DNA from: Synechococcus sp. PROS-7-1
GTDB taxonomy: Bacteria > Cyanobacteriota > Cyanobacteriia > PCC-6307 > Cyanobiaceae
Direction: 5' to 3'
Assembly (NCBI RefSeq): GCF_014279795.1
Contig: NZ_CP047945.1
Span: 2,190,572 to 2,254,571 of the forward strand
Length of the DNA stretch: 64,000 nt
Each line of letters begins with the position of its first letter. The stretch's first letter is position 1. Under the pieces are notes generated by a model. It saw only the letters and a program-made list of their open reading frames with translations. It searched no databases and was not told where the DNA came from. Both the position numbers and the translations under genes were made by a program. This document shows positions 44,104 to 54,111 of this stretch, piece after piece.

Positions 44104-44847
44104 TTGGCTGAAGTATCCGGCGACCTCCACCACAGCAGCCTTGTGATGGTTCTGCTGCTGCTGGTTTTCGCCATCATTCACAGCGGCGGTGCGGCCTTGC
44201 GCAGTCGAGCGGAGGCCAGGATCGGTGCTCGGGCCTGGCGATTGATCTTTGCTGCCCTGAGTATTCCATCCGCGGTTGTGGTGATTGGCTACTTTCTCGC
44301 CCACCGCTACGACGGCATCCGTCTATGGAATCTCCAGGGTGTTCCTGGAATGGTCCCCGGCGTTTGGATCGTGACGGCCATCAGTTTTCTATTTCTCTAC
44401 CCAGCCACTTACAACCTGCTGGAAATTCCCGCCGTCCTGAAACCGCAGGTGCGTCTCTACGCCACAGGAATCATCCGCATCAGTCGGCACCCCCAAGCTG
44501 TTGGACAAATTCTTTGGTGCCTCAGCCACGCCCTCTGGATCGGCAGCAGCTTCATGTTGGTGACCTGTGCCGGTCTGATCGGACATCATCTTTTTGCCGT
44601 CTGGCACGGCGACCGTCGCCAGAGGGCTCGGTTCGGGGATGCGTTCGAAACACTGTGCTCTGAAACCTCGGTCGTTCCATTCGCGGCGGTTCTCGATGGT
44701 CGGCAACAACTGATCTGGGAAGAACTCTTCAGGCCAGCTCAGCTGGGGATCACCATCGCCGTGGGAGTGTTCTGGTGGGCGCATCGCTACATCCCAGCCG
44801 GAGGGATGGCCTTCCTGCATTCCCGTCTCGGAGAGCTGCTGAACTGA
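44104..44847 (+). CDS. NnrU-family membrane protein, candidate zeta-carotene isomerase
   Basis: About 247-aa protein with six or seven helices. NnrU domain features [32 protein letters not shown] and [22 protein letters not shown], whose His residues could bind heme. Plant Z-ISO and its cyanobacterial ortholog (9,15,9'-tri-cis-zeta-carotene isomerase) belong to this family, and crtP and crtB lie nearby. The start is unclear: TTG 44026, TTG 44104, and a GTG/ATG near 44144-44147 are all in frame. It ends 34 nt before ndhF. Confidence 0.75.
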   Translation: MAEVSGDLHHSSLVMVLLLLVFAIIHSGGAALRSRAEARIGARAWRLIFAALSIPSAVVVIGYFLAHRYDGIRLWNLQGVPGMVPGVWIVTAISFLFLYPATYNLLEIPAVLKPQVRLYATGIIRISRHPQAVGQILWCLSHALWIGSSFMLVTCAGLIGHHLFAVWHGDRRQRARFGDAFETLCSETSVVPFAAVLDGRQQLIWEELFRPAQLGITIAVGVFWWAHRYIPAGGMAFLHSRLGELLN

Positions 44848-44881
44848 GCTGCTTACACTCAGCACAACACGTCTTCTCCGG

Positions 44882-46894
44882 ATGCCCTCGGCTGCCGACT
44901 CCGCCTGGATGATTCCGGTGCTGCCCTTGATCGGGGCTTTGATCACCGGTCTCGGCCTCATCAGCTTCAACCGCACCATCAATCGACTGCGCAAACCGGT
45001 TGCACTGCTGTTGATCAGCTGCGTTGGTGCCGCGGCAGTGATCAGCTACGCCGTTCTCTTCGAGCAGTTGGGGGGGGCTCCGCCCGTCGAACACCTGTTT
45101 GTCTGGGCCAGTGCCGGTGATTTCAGCCTGCCAATGGGCTACGTGGTCGATCCTCTTGCCGCTGTGATGCTGGCTCTGGTCACCACCGTGGCTCTGCTGG
45201 TGATGATCTACTCCCATGGCTACATGGCGCACGACAAAAGCTATGTGCGCTTTTTCACCTACCTGGCGATCTTCAGCAGCTCAATGCTGGGCCTGGTGGT
45301 GAGCCCCAACCTGCTTGAGATCTACGTGTTCTGGGAGCTGGTGGGCATGTCGTCCTACCTGCTGGTTGGTTTCTGGTACGACCGTGATGGAGCAGCCCAC
45401 GCTGCGCAGAAAGCTTTTGTGGTGAACCGTGTGGGCGACTTCGGCCTTCTCCTTGGCATCCTTGGCTTGTTCTGGGCGACGGGTAGCTTCGGCTTCCAAG
45501 AAATCGCCGATGGATTATCGGCGGCCGTTAGCAGTGGTGTTGTTCCTGGCTGGGCCGCGCTGGCCCTGTGCCTGTTCGTGTTCATGGGCCCGATGGCGAA
45601 GTCAGCCCAGTTCCCTCTGCACGTGTGGCTGCCTGACGCCATGGAAGGCCCCACTCCTATCTCGGCATTGATTCATGCCGCCACGATGGTGGCTGCCGGT
45701 GTGTTCTTGGTTGCCCGCCTCGAACCGCTCTACAGCCAATTCCCGAGTGTCGGAGTGTTCATCGCTGTGATCGGAACACTGACCTGTTTCCTGGGTGCCT
45801 CGATCGCACTCACCCAGATGGATCTGAAAAAAGGCCTGGCCTACAGCACTGTCTCCCAGCTGGGTTACATGATGCTGGCCATGGGTTGCGGTGCTCCGGT
45901 TGCCGGAATGTTTCACCTCGTTACCCACGCGTTTTTCAAGGCCATGCTGTTCCTGGGATCAGGATCAGTGATTCACGCCATGGAGGATGTGGTGGGGCAC
46001 GAGCCAGTGCTTGCACAGGACATGCGCCTGATGGGAGGCCTACGCAAGAAAATGCCCATCACAGCCATCACCTTTCTGATCGGCTGCGTCGCCATCAGCG
46101 GAATTCCTCCCTTGGCTGGTTTCTGGAGCAAAGACGAAATCCTCGGTCAGGCGTTTCAGACCTTTCCCCTGCTTTGGGTCGTGGGCTTCCTGACCGCAGG
46201 CATGACAGCCTTTTACATGTTCCGCCTTTACTTCCTCACATTTGAAGGACAGTTCCGCGGTGACGATGAAGCCCTGCAGGCTCGCCTGATGGAAGCCGCA
46301 GGCAAATCCATGGATACGGAGCACCCCCACCATGCAGGAAGCCTGCATGAGTCGCCCTGGTCGATGACAACACCGCTCATCGTGCTGGCCGTCCCTTCCA
46401 TCCTGATTGGCTTGCTGGGCACTCCTTGGAACAGTCGGTTTGCCGCCTTGCTCAACCCGGAGGAAGCCGTTGAGATGGCCGAACATTTCAGCTGGGGTGA
46501 GTTCCTTCCCCTTGCCGGCGCCTCCGTCGCCATCTCGGCAGCGGGAATCACGGTGGCTGTTTTGGCCTATGCCCTGCACCGGATCGATCTTGGACAGCTT
46601 GTGGCGGCTCGCTTCCCAAGCGTGAATGCCTTCCTCGCCAACAAGTGGTATCTCGATGCCATCAACGAGAAACTTTTTGTGCGCGGCAGCCGGAAAATTG
46701 CCCGGGAAGTGCTGGAGGTGGACGCCAAAGTCGTAGACGGTGTCGTGAACCTCACTGGCCTCTTAACTCTGGGCAGTGGCGAGGGCCTCAAGTACTTCGA
46801 AACGGGCCGGGCTCAGTTCTATGCCTTGATTGTGTTTGGAGGTGTGATCGCCCTCGTGGTCTTGTTCGGTGTGTTGGGAGGCCCGATCGCCTGA
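44882..46894 (+). CDS. ndhF: NDH-1 subunit 5 (NdhF, NDH-1L type)
   Basis: 670-aa proton-pumping antiporter-like subunit with about 16 helices. Conserved IYVFWELVGMSSYLLVGFWYDR, Lys/His in WLPDAMEGPTPISALIHAATMVAAGVFL, and a long C-terminal lateral helix. Length and pairing with ndhD match NdhF1/NdhD1 of the respiratory and cyclic-flow complex, rather than CO2-uptake NdhF3/F4. Confidence 0.95.
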   Translation: MPSAADSAWMIPVLPLIGALITGLGLISFNRTINRLRKPVALLLISCVGAAAVISYAVLFEQLGGAPPVEHLFVWASAGDFSLPMGYVVDPLAAVMLALVTTVALLVMIYSHGYMAHDKSYVRFFTYLAIFSSSMLGLVVSPNLLEIYVFWELVGMSSYLLVGFWYDRDGAAHAAQKAFVVNRVGDFGLLLGILGLFWATGSFGFQEIADGLSAAVSSGVVPGWAALALCLFVFMGPMAKSAQFPLHVWLPDAMEGPTPISALIHAATMVAAGVFLVARLEPLYSQFPSVGVFIAVIGTLTCFLGASIALTQMDLKKGLAYSTVSQLGYMMLAMGCGAPVAGMFHLVTHAFFKAMLFLGSGSVIHAMEDVVGHEPVLAQDMRLMGGLRKKMPITAITFLIGCVAISGIPPLAGFWSKDEILGQAFQTFPLLWVVGFLTAGMTAFYMFRLYFLTFEGQFRGDDEALQARLMEAAGKSMDTEHPHHAGSLHESPWSMTTPLIVLAVPSILIGLLGTPWNSRFAALLNPEEAVEMAEHFSWGEFLPLAGASVAISAAGITVAVLAYALHRIDLGQLVAARFPSVNAFLANKWYLDAINEKLFVRGSRKIAREVLEVDAKVVDGVVNLTGLLTLGSGEGLKYFETGRAQFYALIVFGGVIALVVLFGVLGGPIA

Positions 46895-46997
46895 TCCCCA
46901 CCTCGCGATTTCGGCGTTGTGTGTGTCAACGCCTATCGACGGGGTGCCAGTTCACTCAGCATTTCTACACTCCGAACAGTGGTGAATGTGCTGACTC

Positions 46998-48653
46998 TTG
47001 CTGGACTTTGCCGTCAGTGCTCCGTTTGACCCGGCAGCTGATATTTCCGCGGGCATCATCTCCGCCCAATTTCCCTGGCTGAGCCTTTCGATTCTGTTTC
47101 CGATCGTTGGTGCGTTCATGGTCCCCTTCATCCCAGATCAGGGTGATGGACGGCAAGTGCGTTGGTTCGCGCTCGGAATCGCCCTAACAACGTTTCTGAT
47201 CACAGTCGCCGCTTATCTCAACGGCTACGACCCCGGCTTCAGTGGCCTTCAGCTTTCAGAACGAGTGAGCTGGCTTCCGAATCTTGGTCTGACCTGGGCC
47301 GTAGGGGCCGATGGCTTGTCCATGCCCCTCATTCTTCTGACCAGCTTCATCACAACCCTGGCTGTGCTGGCCGCATGGCCGGTGACCTTCAAACCCAAGC
47401 TGTTCTTTTTTCTGATCCTGGCCATGGACGGAGGGCAGATCGCTGTCTTCGCGGTTCAGGACATGCTGCTGTTCTTTTTGGCGTGGGAACTTGAGCTACT
47501 TCCGGTGTATCTGCTGCTGGCGATCTGGGGTGGGAAGAAGCGGCAATACGCGGCCACCAAGTTCATCCTTTACACCGCAGGAAGTTCTCTATTCATCCTT
47601 TTGGCCGCCCTCGCGATGGGCTTCATGGGCGGGGGGGCTCCCAGCTTTGAATATTCCGTGCTGGCTCAAAAGGGATTCAGCACAAGTTTTCAGCTTCTCT
47701 GTTACGCGGGACTGCTCATCGCTTTCGGCGTCAAGCTGCCGATTGTGCCTCTGCACACCTGGCTTCCGGATGCCCATGGTGAAGCCACAGCTCCGGTTCA
47801 CATGCTTCTGGCTGGAATCCTTCTAAAAATGGGGGGGTATGCGTTGATGCGTTTCAACGCCGAAATGCTTCCGGAAGCTCACGCACAGTTTGCACCTCTG
47901 CTGGTGGTTCTCGGCGTGGTCAACATCATTTACGCAGCGCTCACATCCTTCGCCCAACGCAATCTCAAACGCAAGATTGCTTACAGCTCGATCAGTCATA
48001 TGGGATTTGTGTTGATCGGCATCGGCAGCTTCAGCGCGCTTGGTACCAGCGGAGCCATGCTTCAAATGATCAGCCACGGACTGATCGGTGCCAGCCTGTT
48101 CTTTCTTGTGGGCGCCACCTATGACCGCACCCACACTCTGCAGCTTGATGAGATGGGCGGTGTTGGCCAGAAAATGCGCATCATGTTTGCGCTTTGGACC
48201 GTGTGCTCCCTCGCCTCTCTGGCTCTTCCTGGGATGAGTGGGTTTGTGAGCGAACTGATGGTCTTTACAGGATTCGCCACCGACGAGGCTTATACCCTCA
48301 CGTTCCGGATCGTGATCGACGGTCTGGCGGCCATTGGCGTGATCCTGACGCCGATCTACTTGTTGTCGATGTTGCGTGAGATCTTCTTCGGTAAGGAAAA
48401 CGTGCAACTGGCCTCCAACACCAACCTGGTGGATGCTGAGCCCCGAGAGGTTTACATCATCGGCTGCTTGCTTGTGCCGATTATCGGCATCGGTCTTTAC
48501 CCACGCCTGATGACGGACAGTTACCGCACGGCAATCGAAGCACTCGTCGATCGTGATGTGGCGGCCATGGAGGCCATCAGCCGACCCACAGCGCCGCTGA
48601 TCAGAAATCCATCCATCGCTCCTGCCTTATTGCAGGCCCCCAAACTTCCTTAG
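46998..48653 (+). CDS. ndhD: NDH-1 subunit 4 (NdhD)
   Basis: 551-aa antiporter-like proton-pumping subunit with about 14 helices: [36 protein letters not shown], and [37 protein letters not shown] start at 46998; the 103-nt gap after ndhF suggests one transcript. The C-terminal tail extends past the last helix. Confidence 0.95.
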   Translation: MLDFAVSAPFDPAADISAGIISAQFPWLSLSILFPIVGAFMVPFIPDQGDGRQVRWFALGIALTTFLITVAAYLNGYDPGFSGLQLSERVSWLPNLGLTWAVGADGLSMPLILLTSFITTLAVLAAWPVTFKPKLFFFLILAMDGGQIAVFAVQDMLLFFLAWELELLPVYLLLAIWGGKKRQYAATKFILYTAGSSLFILLAALAMGFMGGGAPSFEYSVLAQKGFSTSFQLLCYAGLLIAFGVKLPIVPLHTWLPDAHGEATAPVHMLLAGILLKMGGYALMRFNAEMLPEAHAQFAPLLVVLGVVNIIYAALTSFAQRNLKRKIAYSSISHMGFVLIGIGSFSALGTSGAMLQMISHGLIGASLFFLVGATYDRTHTLQLDEMGGVGQKMRIMFALWTVCSLASLALPGMSGFVSELMVFTGFATDEAYTLTFRIVIDGLAAIGVILTPIYLLSMLREIFFGKENVQLASNTNLVDAEPREVYIIGCLLVPIIGIGLYPRLMTDSYRTAIEALVDRDVAAMEAISRPTAPLIRNPSIAPALLQAPKLP

Positions 48654-48697
48654 GACTGGCTCATCCCTTCCAGGATCGGTACTTTTCCAGAAGTTGG

Positions 48698-49609
48698 TTG
48701 TTGCTAGTGCCTGACGCTGCGCTGAATCCAAATGCTGATTCCGGCGCCAGGCTTGCCATCCGTCTGCTTCAGGATGCTGCTCAACGCGGCGATCTAGACC
48801 CCTGGGATGTGGATGTGATCGCGGTGGTTGATGGATTCCTTGACCAGCTCAAGCAAAGGATCGAGGTTCCCAGACGCGTGGCGGCGGAGATCGCCAATCG
48901 AGGAGGCAGCTATGAACGTGATCTGGCCGACAGCAGCGAAGCCTTTCTGGCCGCATCAGTGCTGGTGAGCCTCAAAGCTGAAGTGCTGGAAGCCCAGACT
49001 TTCCCACCGGAACCGGTGCTTGAGGAGGCTTTCGATGCTGATTTCGGTGATCAGGGTTGGCTGGATCCGAGCTTTGACCTCCCCAGACGCCCTGAAAGAC
49101 ATCTTCTGCGCCGCCCCGTAGCGCCGCCACCCTTGCGGCGACCCGTCACGCTCGGAGAGCTGATTGAACAGCTGGAGTCGATTGCTGAACAGCTGGAGTC
49201 GGATGAGCTGGAGATACGCCGACGACAACGACAGAAACGATTCTCCAATCGAGAAGCGATTGCTCAAGTGGCCGCCCTAGCCCATCGCGAGAAGCTTCCA
49301 GAAACCACCGCGGCGCTTGGACTGTTCCTTAACAACTGGGAGCCAGCACTGCAGTGGGTCAACTTCGAAACCCTTGTGGAGCGATGGGGCACCGCCGCCG
49401 CGCCGGATCTCGACAAAGATCGAGTCGGTGTGTTCTGGGCCCTGCTTTTCCTCTCTTCACAGGGCCAAGTCGAGCTGGAGCAGTTCGGGGTTTTGCATGG
49501 ACCGATTCAGCTCAGACGGCTTCTGGCGCCGGGGGCCATGGCACAACTGCCCTTGACCAGTCTTGACGTGCCAGATGTCATGCCGGCCAAAGCAGCGATA
49601 GCTGCCTGA
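48698..49609 (+). CDS. scpA: Segregation and condensation protein A
   Basis: 303-aa kleisin that bridges SMC heads for chromosome compaction. N-terminal helix set (ARLAIRLLQDAAQRGDLDPWDVDVIAVVDGFLDQL, AEAFLAAS-like segment EAFLAASVLVSLKAEVLE), a variable linker and C-terminal winged helix (VGVFWALLFLSSQGQVELEQFG). Longer than typical (about 250) by linker. In-frame GTG 48707 is an equally possible start. 44 nt after ndhD. Confidence 0.88.
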   Translation: MLLVPDAALNPNADSGARLAIRLLQDAAQRGDLDPWDVDVIAVVDGFLDQLKQRIEVPRRVAAEIANRGGSYERDLADSSEAFLAASVLVSLKAEVLEAQTFPPEPVLEEAFDADFGDQGWLDPSFDLPRRPERHLLRRPVAPPPLRRPVTLGELIEQLESIAEQLESDELEIRRRQRQKRFSNREAIAQVAALAHREKLPETTAALGLFLNNWEPALQWVNFETLVERWGTAAAPDLDKDRVGVFWALLFLSSQGQVELEQFGVLHGPIQLRRLLAPGAMAQLPLTSLDVPDVMPAKAAIAA

Positions 49610-49624
49610 GCCCCCACTTATGGT

Positions 49625-49643
49625 GGCTTTTCTAATAAAAGCC
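49625..49643 (+). other. Hairpin in the leader of the nucleotidyltransferase gene
   Basis: GGCTTTT (49625-49631) pairs with AAAAGCC (49637-49643) around a 5-nt loop, 11 nt before the ATG at 49655. It could attenuate from scpA or regulate translation; no T-run supports a terminator. Confidence 0.35.
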
Positions 49644-49654
49644 GTGTAACGCCG

Positions 49655-50833
49655 ATGAAGGCGATGATCCTGGCCGCGGGCAGAGGAACAAGGGTTCAGC
49701 CGATCACCCACGTGATCCCCAAACCCATGATTCCGATCCTGCAAAAGCCGGTGATGGAATTCCTGCTCGAACTTCTCAAGGAGCATGGCTTTAAAGAAGT
49801 GATGGTGAATGTGTCTCACCTCGCTGAAGAAATCGAAAACTACTTCCGAGACGGGCAACGCTTCGGTGTTGAAATTGCTTACAGCTTTGAGGGGAGAATC
49901 GAAGATGGAGAGCTGATTGGTGATGCCCTTGGCTCAGCTGGCGGACTTAAAAAAATTCAGGATTTTCAGGAATTTTTCGACGACACCTTTGTGGTGCTTT
50001 GCGGAGATGCCCTGATCGACCTTGATCTCACCGAGGCCGTGCGCCGCCACCGTGAGAAAGGAGCGATGGCCAGCTTGATCACCAAAAGAGTCCCGAAAGA
50101 CCAGGTGAGCAGCTACGGCGTCGTTGTCAGTGATGACGAAGGTCAGATCAAAGCTTTCCAGGAAAAACCGAAGATTGAGGAAGCCCTTAGCGACACAATC
50201 AATACGGGAATCTATTTGTTCGAACCCGAGATCTTCGACCACATCCCATCCGGTCAATCGTTTGATATAGGTTCCGACCTCTTCCCGAAGCTGGTTGAAA
50301 TTGGGGCACCCTTTTATGCCCTGCCCATGGATTTTGAATGGGTGGATATTGGGAAAGTTCCTGATTACTGGCAGGCCATCCGCAGCGTGCTGCAGGGCGA
50401 GGTGCGTCAAGTCGGTATCCCGGGCAAGCAGGTGCGTCCGGGAGTCTTTGCCGGCCTCAACGTCGCGGCCAACTGGGATCGGATCAATGTGCAGGGCCCG
50501 GTTTATGTAGGCGGGATGACCCGGATCGAAGACGGAGCCACCCTCATCGGGCCGTCAATGATTGGTCCCAGCTGCCACATCTGCGAAGGGGCCACGATCG
50601 ACAACTCCATCATTTTTGATTACTCGAGGATCGGTGCCGGTGTGCAGCTGGTGGAGAAACTCGTGTTCGGTCGTTATTGCGTCGGCCGCAACGGTGACCA
50701 TTTCGATCTTCAGGAAGCAGCGCTCGATTGGCTGATCACGGATGCCCGTCGCCAAGACCTTGTGGAGCCCTCTCCACAACAGAAAGCCATGGCTGAACTG
50801 CTCGGCACCGATCTCACAGCACCGGCAAGCTGA
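49655..50833 (+). CDS. Sugar-phosphate nucleotidyltransferase (GDP-mannose pyrophosphorylase-like)
   Basis: 392-aa enzyme making a nucleotide sugar. N-terminal Rossmann-like domain MKAMILAAGRGTRVQPIT with KPMIPI, VLCGDALIDLDL and EKPK; C-terminal left-handed beta-helix repeats (GPVYVGGMTRIEDGATLIGPSMIGPSCHICEGATIDNSIIFDYSRIGAGV). Sugar specificity (mannose-1-P or glucose-1-P) is not resolvable; product likely feeds envelope polysaccharide. Its 3' end overlaps metF by 20 nt on the other strand. Confidence 0.88.
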   Translation: MKAMILAAGRGTRVQPITHVIPKPMIPILQKPVMEFLLELLKEHGFKEVMVNVSHLAEEIENYFRDGQRFGVEIAYSFEGRIEDGELIGDALGSAGGLKKIQDFQEFFDDTFVVLCGDALIDLDLTEAVRRHREKGAMASLITKRVPKDQVSSYGVVVSDDEGQIKAFQEKPKIEEALSDTINTGIYLFEPEIFDHIPSGQSFDIGSDLFPKLVEIGAPFYALPMDFEWVDIGKVPDYWQAIRSVLQGEVRQVGIPGKQVRPGVFAGLNVAANWDRINVQGPVYVGGMTRIEDGATLIGPSMIGPSCHICEGATIDNSIIFDYSRIGAGVQLVEKLVFGRYCVGRNGDHFDLQEAALDWLITDARRQDLVEPSPQQKAMAELLGTDLTAPAS

Positions 50834-51707
50834 CACCAGCACGCTCCAGCACCTCGGGGATGCGCTGTTCCGCTTTCACGGCCATTAAGTGAACCCCCTG
50901 GGCGATTCCTGTGAACTGGCGTACCTGCTCAGCAGCGATGGCAATGCCTTCAGCCATCGGATCATCCGCCTGATCCAAACGTGTAATCAGATGGTCTGGA
51001 ATGCAGGCACCCGGCACCATGCGATTGATGAACCGGGCATTACGGGCTGACTTGAGCAAAAACACCCCAGCGAGGACTGGCAGCTCAAGGGGATCAGCAA
51101 GATCCCTGCAAAACCTCTCAAGAGCACGAGGATCCATCACCATCTGCGTCTGCACGAATCGGGCACCTGCCTCACGCTTGCGCGCGAGTCGACGCGACAG
51201 ACCTGACCAGCTGGCGCAATGGGGGTCAGCGGCAGCCCCGGCGAACAGATTGATCGGACCGTCAGCAAGCTTTTCCTTGACGGGATCTTCACCACGATTG
51301 AACGCGCTCACCTGCTGCAGAAGACGAACGGATTCCAGTTCGTGGACCGAGCGAACTGACGATTGATCGCCCGCACGCACGGGATCTCCCGTGAGGCAGA
51401 GCACATTGCGGATCCCCAGGGCATGGGCTCCCAGCAAGTCACCTTGGATTGCGATGCGGTTGCGGTCGCGTCCAGCCATCTGCAGAACGGGCTCCAAGCC
51501 CACATCGATCAGAAGACGACACACCGCCAGGCCGCACATGCGCATCACCGCCCGGCTGCCATCCGTGACATTGATGGCGTGAACACGGCCGCGGAGGCAC
51601 TCTGCCATCGCGATGGTGTGGGCAGGATCCCCTCCTCTCGGCGGCATGACCTCAGCAGTGATCGTGATGGACCCAGCCTCAAGGCTGCGCTGCAGCGCGG
51701 AACTCAA
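50814..51707 (-). CDS. metF: 5,10-methylenetetrahydrofolate reductase
   Basis: 297-aa flavoprotein barrel making 5-methyl-THF for methionine. TIM-barrel features: EVMPPRGGDPAHT at strand 1, INVTDGSRAVMRM, GIRNVLCLTGDPVRAGD, GARFVQTQMVMD and PVLAGVFLLKSARNARFINRMVPG. Normal length, single-gene unit. Divergent from pedR. Confidence 0.93.
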   Translation of the reverse strand: MSSALQRSLEAGSITITAEVMPPRGGDPAHTIAMAECLRGRVHAINVTDGSRAVMRMCGLAVCRLLIDVGLEPVLQMAGRDRNRIAIQGDLLGAHALGIRNVLCLTGDPVRAGDQSSVRSVHELESVRLLQQVSAFNRGEDPVKEKLADGPINLFAGAAADPHCASWSGLSRRLARKREAGARFVQTQMVMDPRALERFCRDLADPLELPVLAGVFLLKSARNARFINRMVPGACIPDHLITRLDQADDPMAEGIAIAAEQVRQFTGIAQGVHLMAVKAEQRIPEVLERAGVSLPVL

Positions 51708-51795
51708 ACGAACGAACGCTTCTGAGGGCCACTATGCAAGATCACGTTCTGCAGCGATGCCTAGGATGGGGGCTAGGTTGAACACATCGGTCAGC

Positions 51796-52074
51796 ATGAC
51801 CAGTGGCGAGGGAGCAGACGCAATGAATGTTTCCCTCTCCGCAAGGGAGCTTGAAATCATCGAACTCGTCGCAGAGGGACTGACGAACCAAGAAATTGCC
51901 GAGCGACTGACCATCAGCAAACGCACCGTTGATAATCACGTGAGCAATGTGTTCACAAAAACCGGATCAAAAAACCGCGTTGCCCTCCTCAACTGGGCGA
52001 TGGATCACGGCAAGATCTGTCGTGATGGATTCAATTGCTGTTCGCTTCCGGAAGCATCCGACGACGCGCCCTGA
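51796..52074 (+). CDS. pedR: Small LuxR-type regulator PedR
   Basis: 92-aa DNA-binding protein lacking a receiver domain. HTH is LSARELEIIELVAEGLTNQEIAERLTISKRTVDNHVSNVFTKTGSKNRVALLNWAMDHGK, followed by a C-terminal tail with Cys (KICRDGFNCCSLP). Size, HTH and Cys-containing tail match PedR (Synechocystis Ssl0564), whose activity responds to photosynthetic electron transport through thioredoxin. ATG 51796 chosen. The last 44 nt overlap the small convergent ORF. Confidence 0.85.
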   Translation: MTSGEGADAMNVSLSARELEIIELVAEGLTNQEIAERLTISKRTVDNHVSNVFTKTGSKNRVALLNWAMDHGKICRDGFNCCSLPEASDDAP

Positions 52075-52216
52075 CCGCCAGCGGCAAAGGCACGGGTAAA
52101 TCGAGCATCGAACAGTGCGTCAAGGAGAGGTCGAAGAGGTCGGCATAGGCGACGCAGGCCTCGCGATCGAGACCGATGAATCGCAGAATCCCCTCATGGT
52201 CATAGAGGCCGTGCAC
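52031..52216 (-). CDS. Small conserved hypothetical protein
   Basis: 61-aa soluble protein: YDHEGILRFIGLDREACVAYADLFDL, a pattern I associate with a small conserved picocyanobacterial protein family of unknown function. GTG start at 52216 with AGGA about 12-15 nt upstream. It lies antisense to the pedR 3' end and 66 nt after the CYTH gene on the same strand, so it may be the tail of that operon. Confidence 0.65.
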   Translation of the reverse strand: MHGLYDHEGILRFIGLDREACVAYADLFDLSLTHCSMLDLPVPLPLAVRARRRMLPEANSN

Positions 52217-52282
52217 GGCACACTCACGTTTCCTGGGAGAAATCTAAAGGAAAACCAAAGAATCCTTCAAGGGTGTTTGAAC

Positions 52283-52792
52283 TCATTGAAGAGTGCCGAT
52301 GCCGTAGCGACACCTGACCTCTTCAGGCCATGACGAAATTGGAGCGGCAGCCAGAGCCGCATTGCTCCAGCGACCATCACTTGTGACTTCCTGGCCGCAC
52401 CAAGGAGGAAGCTCCATGGGTGCATCGGCAGTTTCCAACTCCACCTCAGCAAGAACAAGAGGCGCGTTATCACCCTCAAAGCAGTCCACAACCCATTCAC
52501 CACCTGAGAGAGCGAGGGAGTAGCGGGTCTTGATCAAGCGATGGGGTGCGAGGTCCCAGAGCGCCTCCGCATCGGTGGTTGGCAGGGAGTATTCGAACTC
52601 ATGGCGTGCAATTCCGGACGCGGGTGCCTTGAGCGTTAGCCAAGCCTCGCCATCGGTACGCAAGCGCATCCGCACGGTGACACCATCCTTGGACGCCGCC
52701 AGATAGCCCTGCTTCAGCGGCTGAGGGGCACCAGCCAAGGCACGCCAGCCGGATCCTGTCACCAGGAAACGTCGTTCGATTTCGAGCGGCAT
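52283..52792 (-). CDS. CYTH domain protein
   Basis: 169-aa triphosphate tunnel metalloenzyme fold. N-terminal EIERRFLV (Arg at the usual Lys of ExExK), then KQGYLAASKDGVTVRMRLR, WLTLKAPASGIARHEFEY, IKTRYSL and VLAEVELETAD, which supply the charged tunnel. Members hydrolyse tripolyphosphate or related substrates. ATG 52792 is 8 nt after nadK. The gene is co-directional with the nadK/ndh operon. Confidence 0.88.
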   Translation of the reverse strand: MPLEIERRFLVTGSGWRALAGAPQPLKQGYLAASKDGVTVRMRLRTDGEAWLTLKAPASGIARHEFEYSLPTTDAEALWDLAPHRLIKTRYSLALSGGEWVVDCFEGDNAPLVLAEVELETADAPMELPPWCGQEVTSDGRWSNAALAAAPISSWPEEVRCRYGIGTLQ

Positions 52793-52800
52793 CGGTTGTT

Positions 52801-53742
52801 TCAGTTCGGCGATGGCATGCTGTCGACCAAACTGCCCGCCCAATGCAGTTTGCGAGACAGGGTTCGGTAGTACGAAGGATTCTGCTCCAGCTGCACCATC
52901 AGGGCGTGATGGGGAGCCCGCTGTATCACGCAGCATTCACCCGGTGCCATCACTTCGCCGGCGGCGCCATCCTTCCAGAGCTTCACCTGGCGGTGAGAAT
53001 CTCCGAGAGGCCAGATCACAAGACGCGACCGCGGGGGCAGCACAATCGGCCGACTCGACAGACTCATCGGACAAATTGCACTAACAATGATGGCGTCAAT
53101 GCCAGGGTGAAGGATGGGTCCACCAGCAGCCATGGCATATCCGGTGGACCCAGTGGGTGTGGCCAGGATCAATCCATCACCCCTCACCTGATCCACCACC
53201 TCTCCATCGATCTCCAGTTCCAACGTGCAGGTTGGGGCGAGATCCTCGCGATAGGGGCGCAGATAGATGTCGTTGAGAGCCCAGTGCCTTTCCTCCACGG
53301 ACGAATCGTCCGGGAGCATTCCAGAGACCGGGCAAGTCAAGGCATCGGCCCGATGGACCACGGCCTGAAGCATCATCCGCCGCTCCATGGCGAAATGATC
53401 CTCCAAAATCCGCGTCCAGAGCGTGTCGTTGTGGAGCAGACCGGGCTCATGGGTCAGGAATCCCAGATGACCACCCACGTTGAAGCAGAGGATGGGAACA
53501 TCCAGCACAGCCAGGTGTCTCGCGGCTCCAAGAACAGTGCCATCGCCACCGAGCACAACAGCGAGGTCGGGAAGCTCAGGCTCTGAGGCGAGGAGGCCCG
53601 GAAAGGGGTCGGCCATGAGCCCACTCATGGCGATCGCTACGGATACACCCAGTGACTCCAACTGGGATGCACACGCTTTTGCTTCCTTCAGAGCAAGTGG
53701 ACTATCAGCTCTGTAGATCAGCCAAACCCTTTGCAGCTGCAT
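52801..53742 (-). CDS. nadK: NAD kinase
   Basis: 313-aa enzyme making NADP from NAD. It has GGDGT ([17 protein letters not shown], about residue 64), [19 protein letters not shown] and [16 protein letters not shown]. Located 15 nt after ndhE in a run of NDH-1 genes, coupling pyridine-nucleotide supply to the complex. Cyanobacteria usually have two NAD kinases; only this one is here. Confidence 0.95.
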   Translation of the reverse strand: MQLQRVWLIYRADSPLALKEAKACASQLESLGVSVAIAMSGLMADPFPGLLASEPELPDLAVVLGGDGTVLGAARHLAVLDVPILCFNVGGHLGFLTHEPGLLHNDTLWTRILEDHFAMERRMMLQAVVHRADALTCPVSGMLPDDSSVEERHWALNDIYLRPYREDLAPTCTLELEIDGEVVDQVRGDGLILATPTGSTGYAMAAGGPILHPGIDAIIVSAICPMSLSSRPIVLPPRSRLVIWPLGDSHRQVKLWKDGAAGEVMAPGECCVIQRAPHHALMVQLEQNPSYYRTLSRKLHWAGSLVDSMPSPN

Positions 53743-53757
53743 GGTGGGGGCGCTGCC

Positions 53758-54090
53758 CTACCAGCGCAGAAGGTTGAAACGTTCCATGTCCACTGTGACG
53801 CGATTGCGATAGAGCGACAAAAGAATCGCCAAACCGACTGCTGCCTCGGCCGCAGCCACGGTGATCACAAAAACCGAAAACACCTGTCCTCGAATCAGCT
53901 GTCCATCCACGTAAGAGGAGAACGCCATGAGGTTGATGTTCACCGCATTGAGCATCAACTCGATACTCATGAGCACGCGCACAGCATTACGACTGTTGAT
54001 CAGGCCCCAAACTCCTGTGCAGAACAGCACTGCAGCAACAAGGAGATACGCCTCGAGAGGAACAGAACCGGAAAGCAGCTCAGAAGCCAT
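53758..54090 (-). CDS. ndhE: NDH-1 subunit NdhE (NuoK)
   Basis: 110-aa three-helix membrane subunit. Conserved Glu in [19 protein letters not shown] and [18 protein letters not shown] in the proton path. Normal length. Confidence 0.96.
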   Translation of the reverse strand: MASELLSGSVPLEAYLLVAAVLFCTGVWGLINSRNAVRVLMSIELMLNAVNINLMAFSSYVDGQLIRGQVFSVFVITVAAAEAAVGLAILLSLYRNRVTVDMERFNLLRW

Positions 54091-54111
54091 GGGGAAGAAA
54101 GGAAGAGGAAA

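Noticed and set aside
49141-49210. Direct repeat in scpA (GAACAGCTGGAGTCG twice)
   Set aside because: It encodes a repeated helical turn (EQLES) in the linker and does not break the frame; most simply a local duplication.
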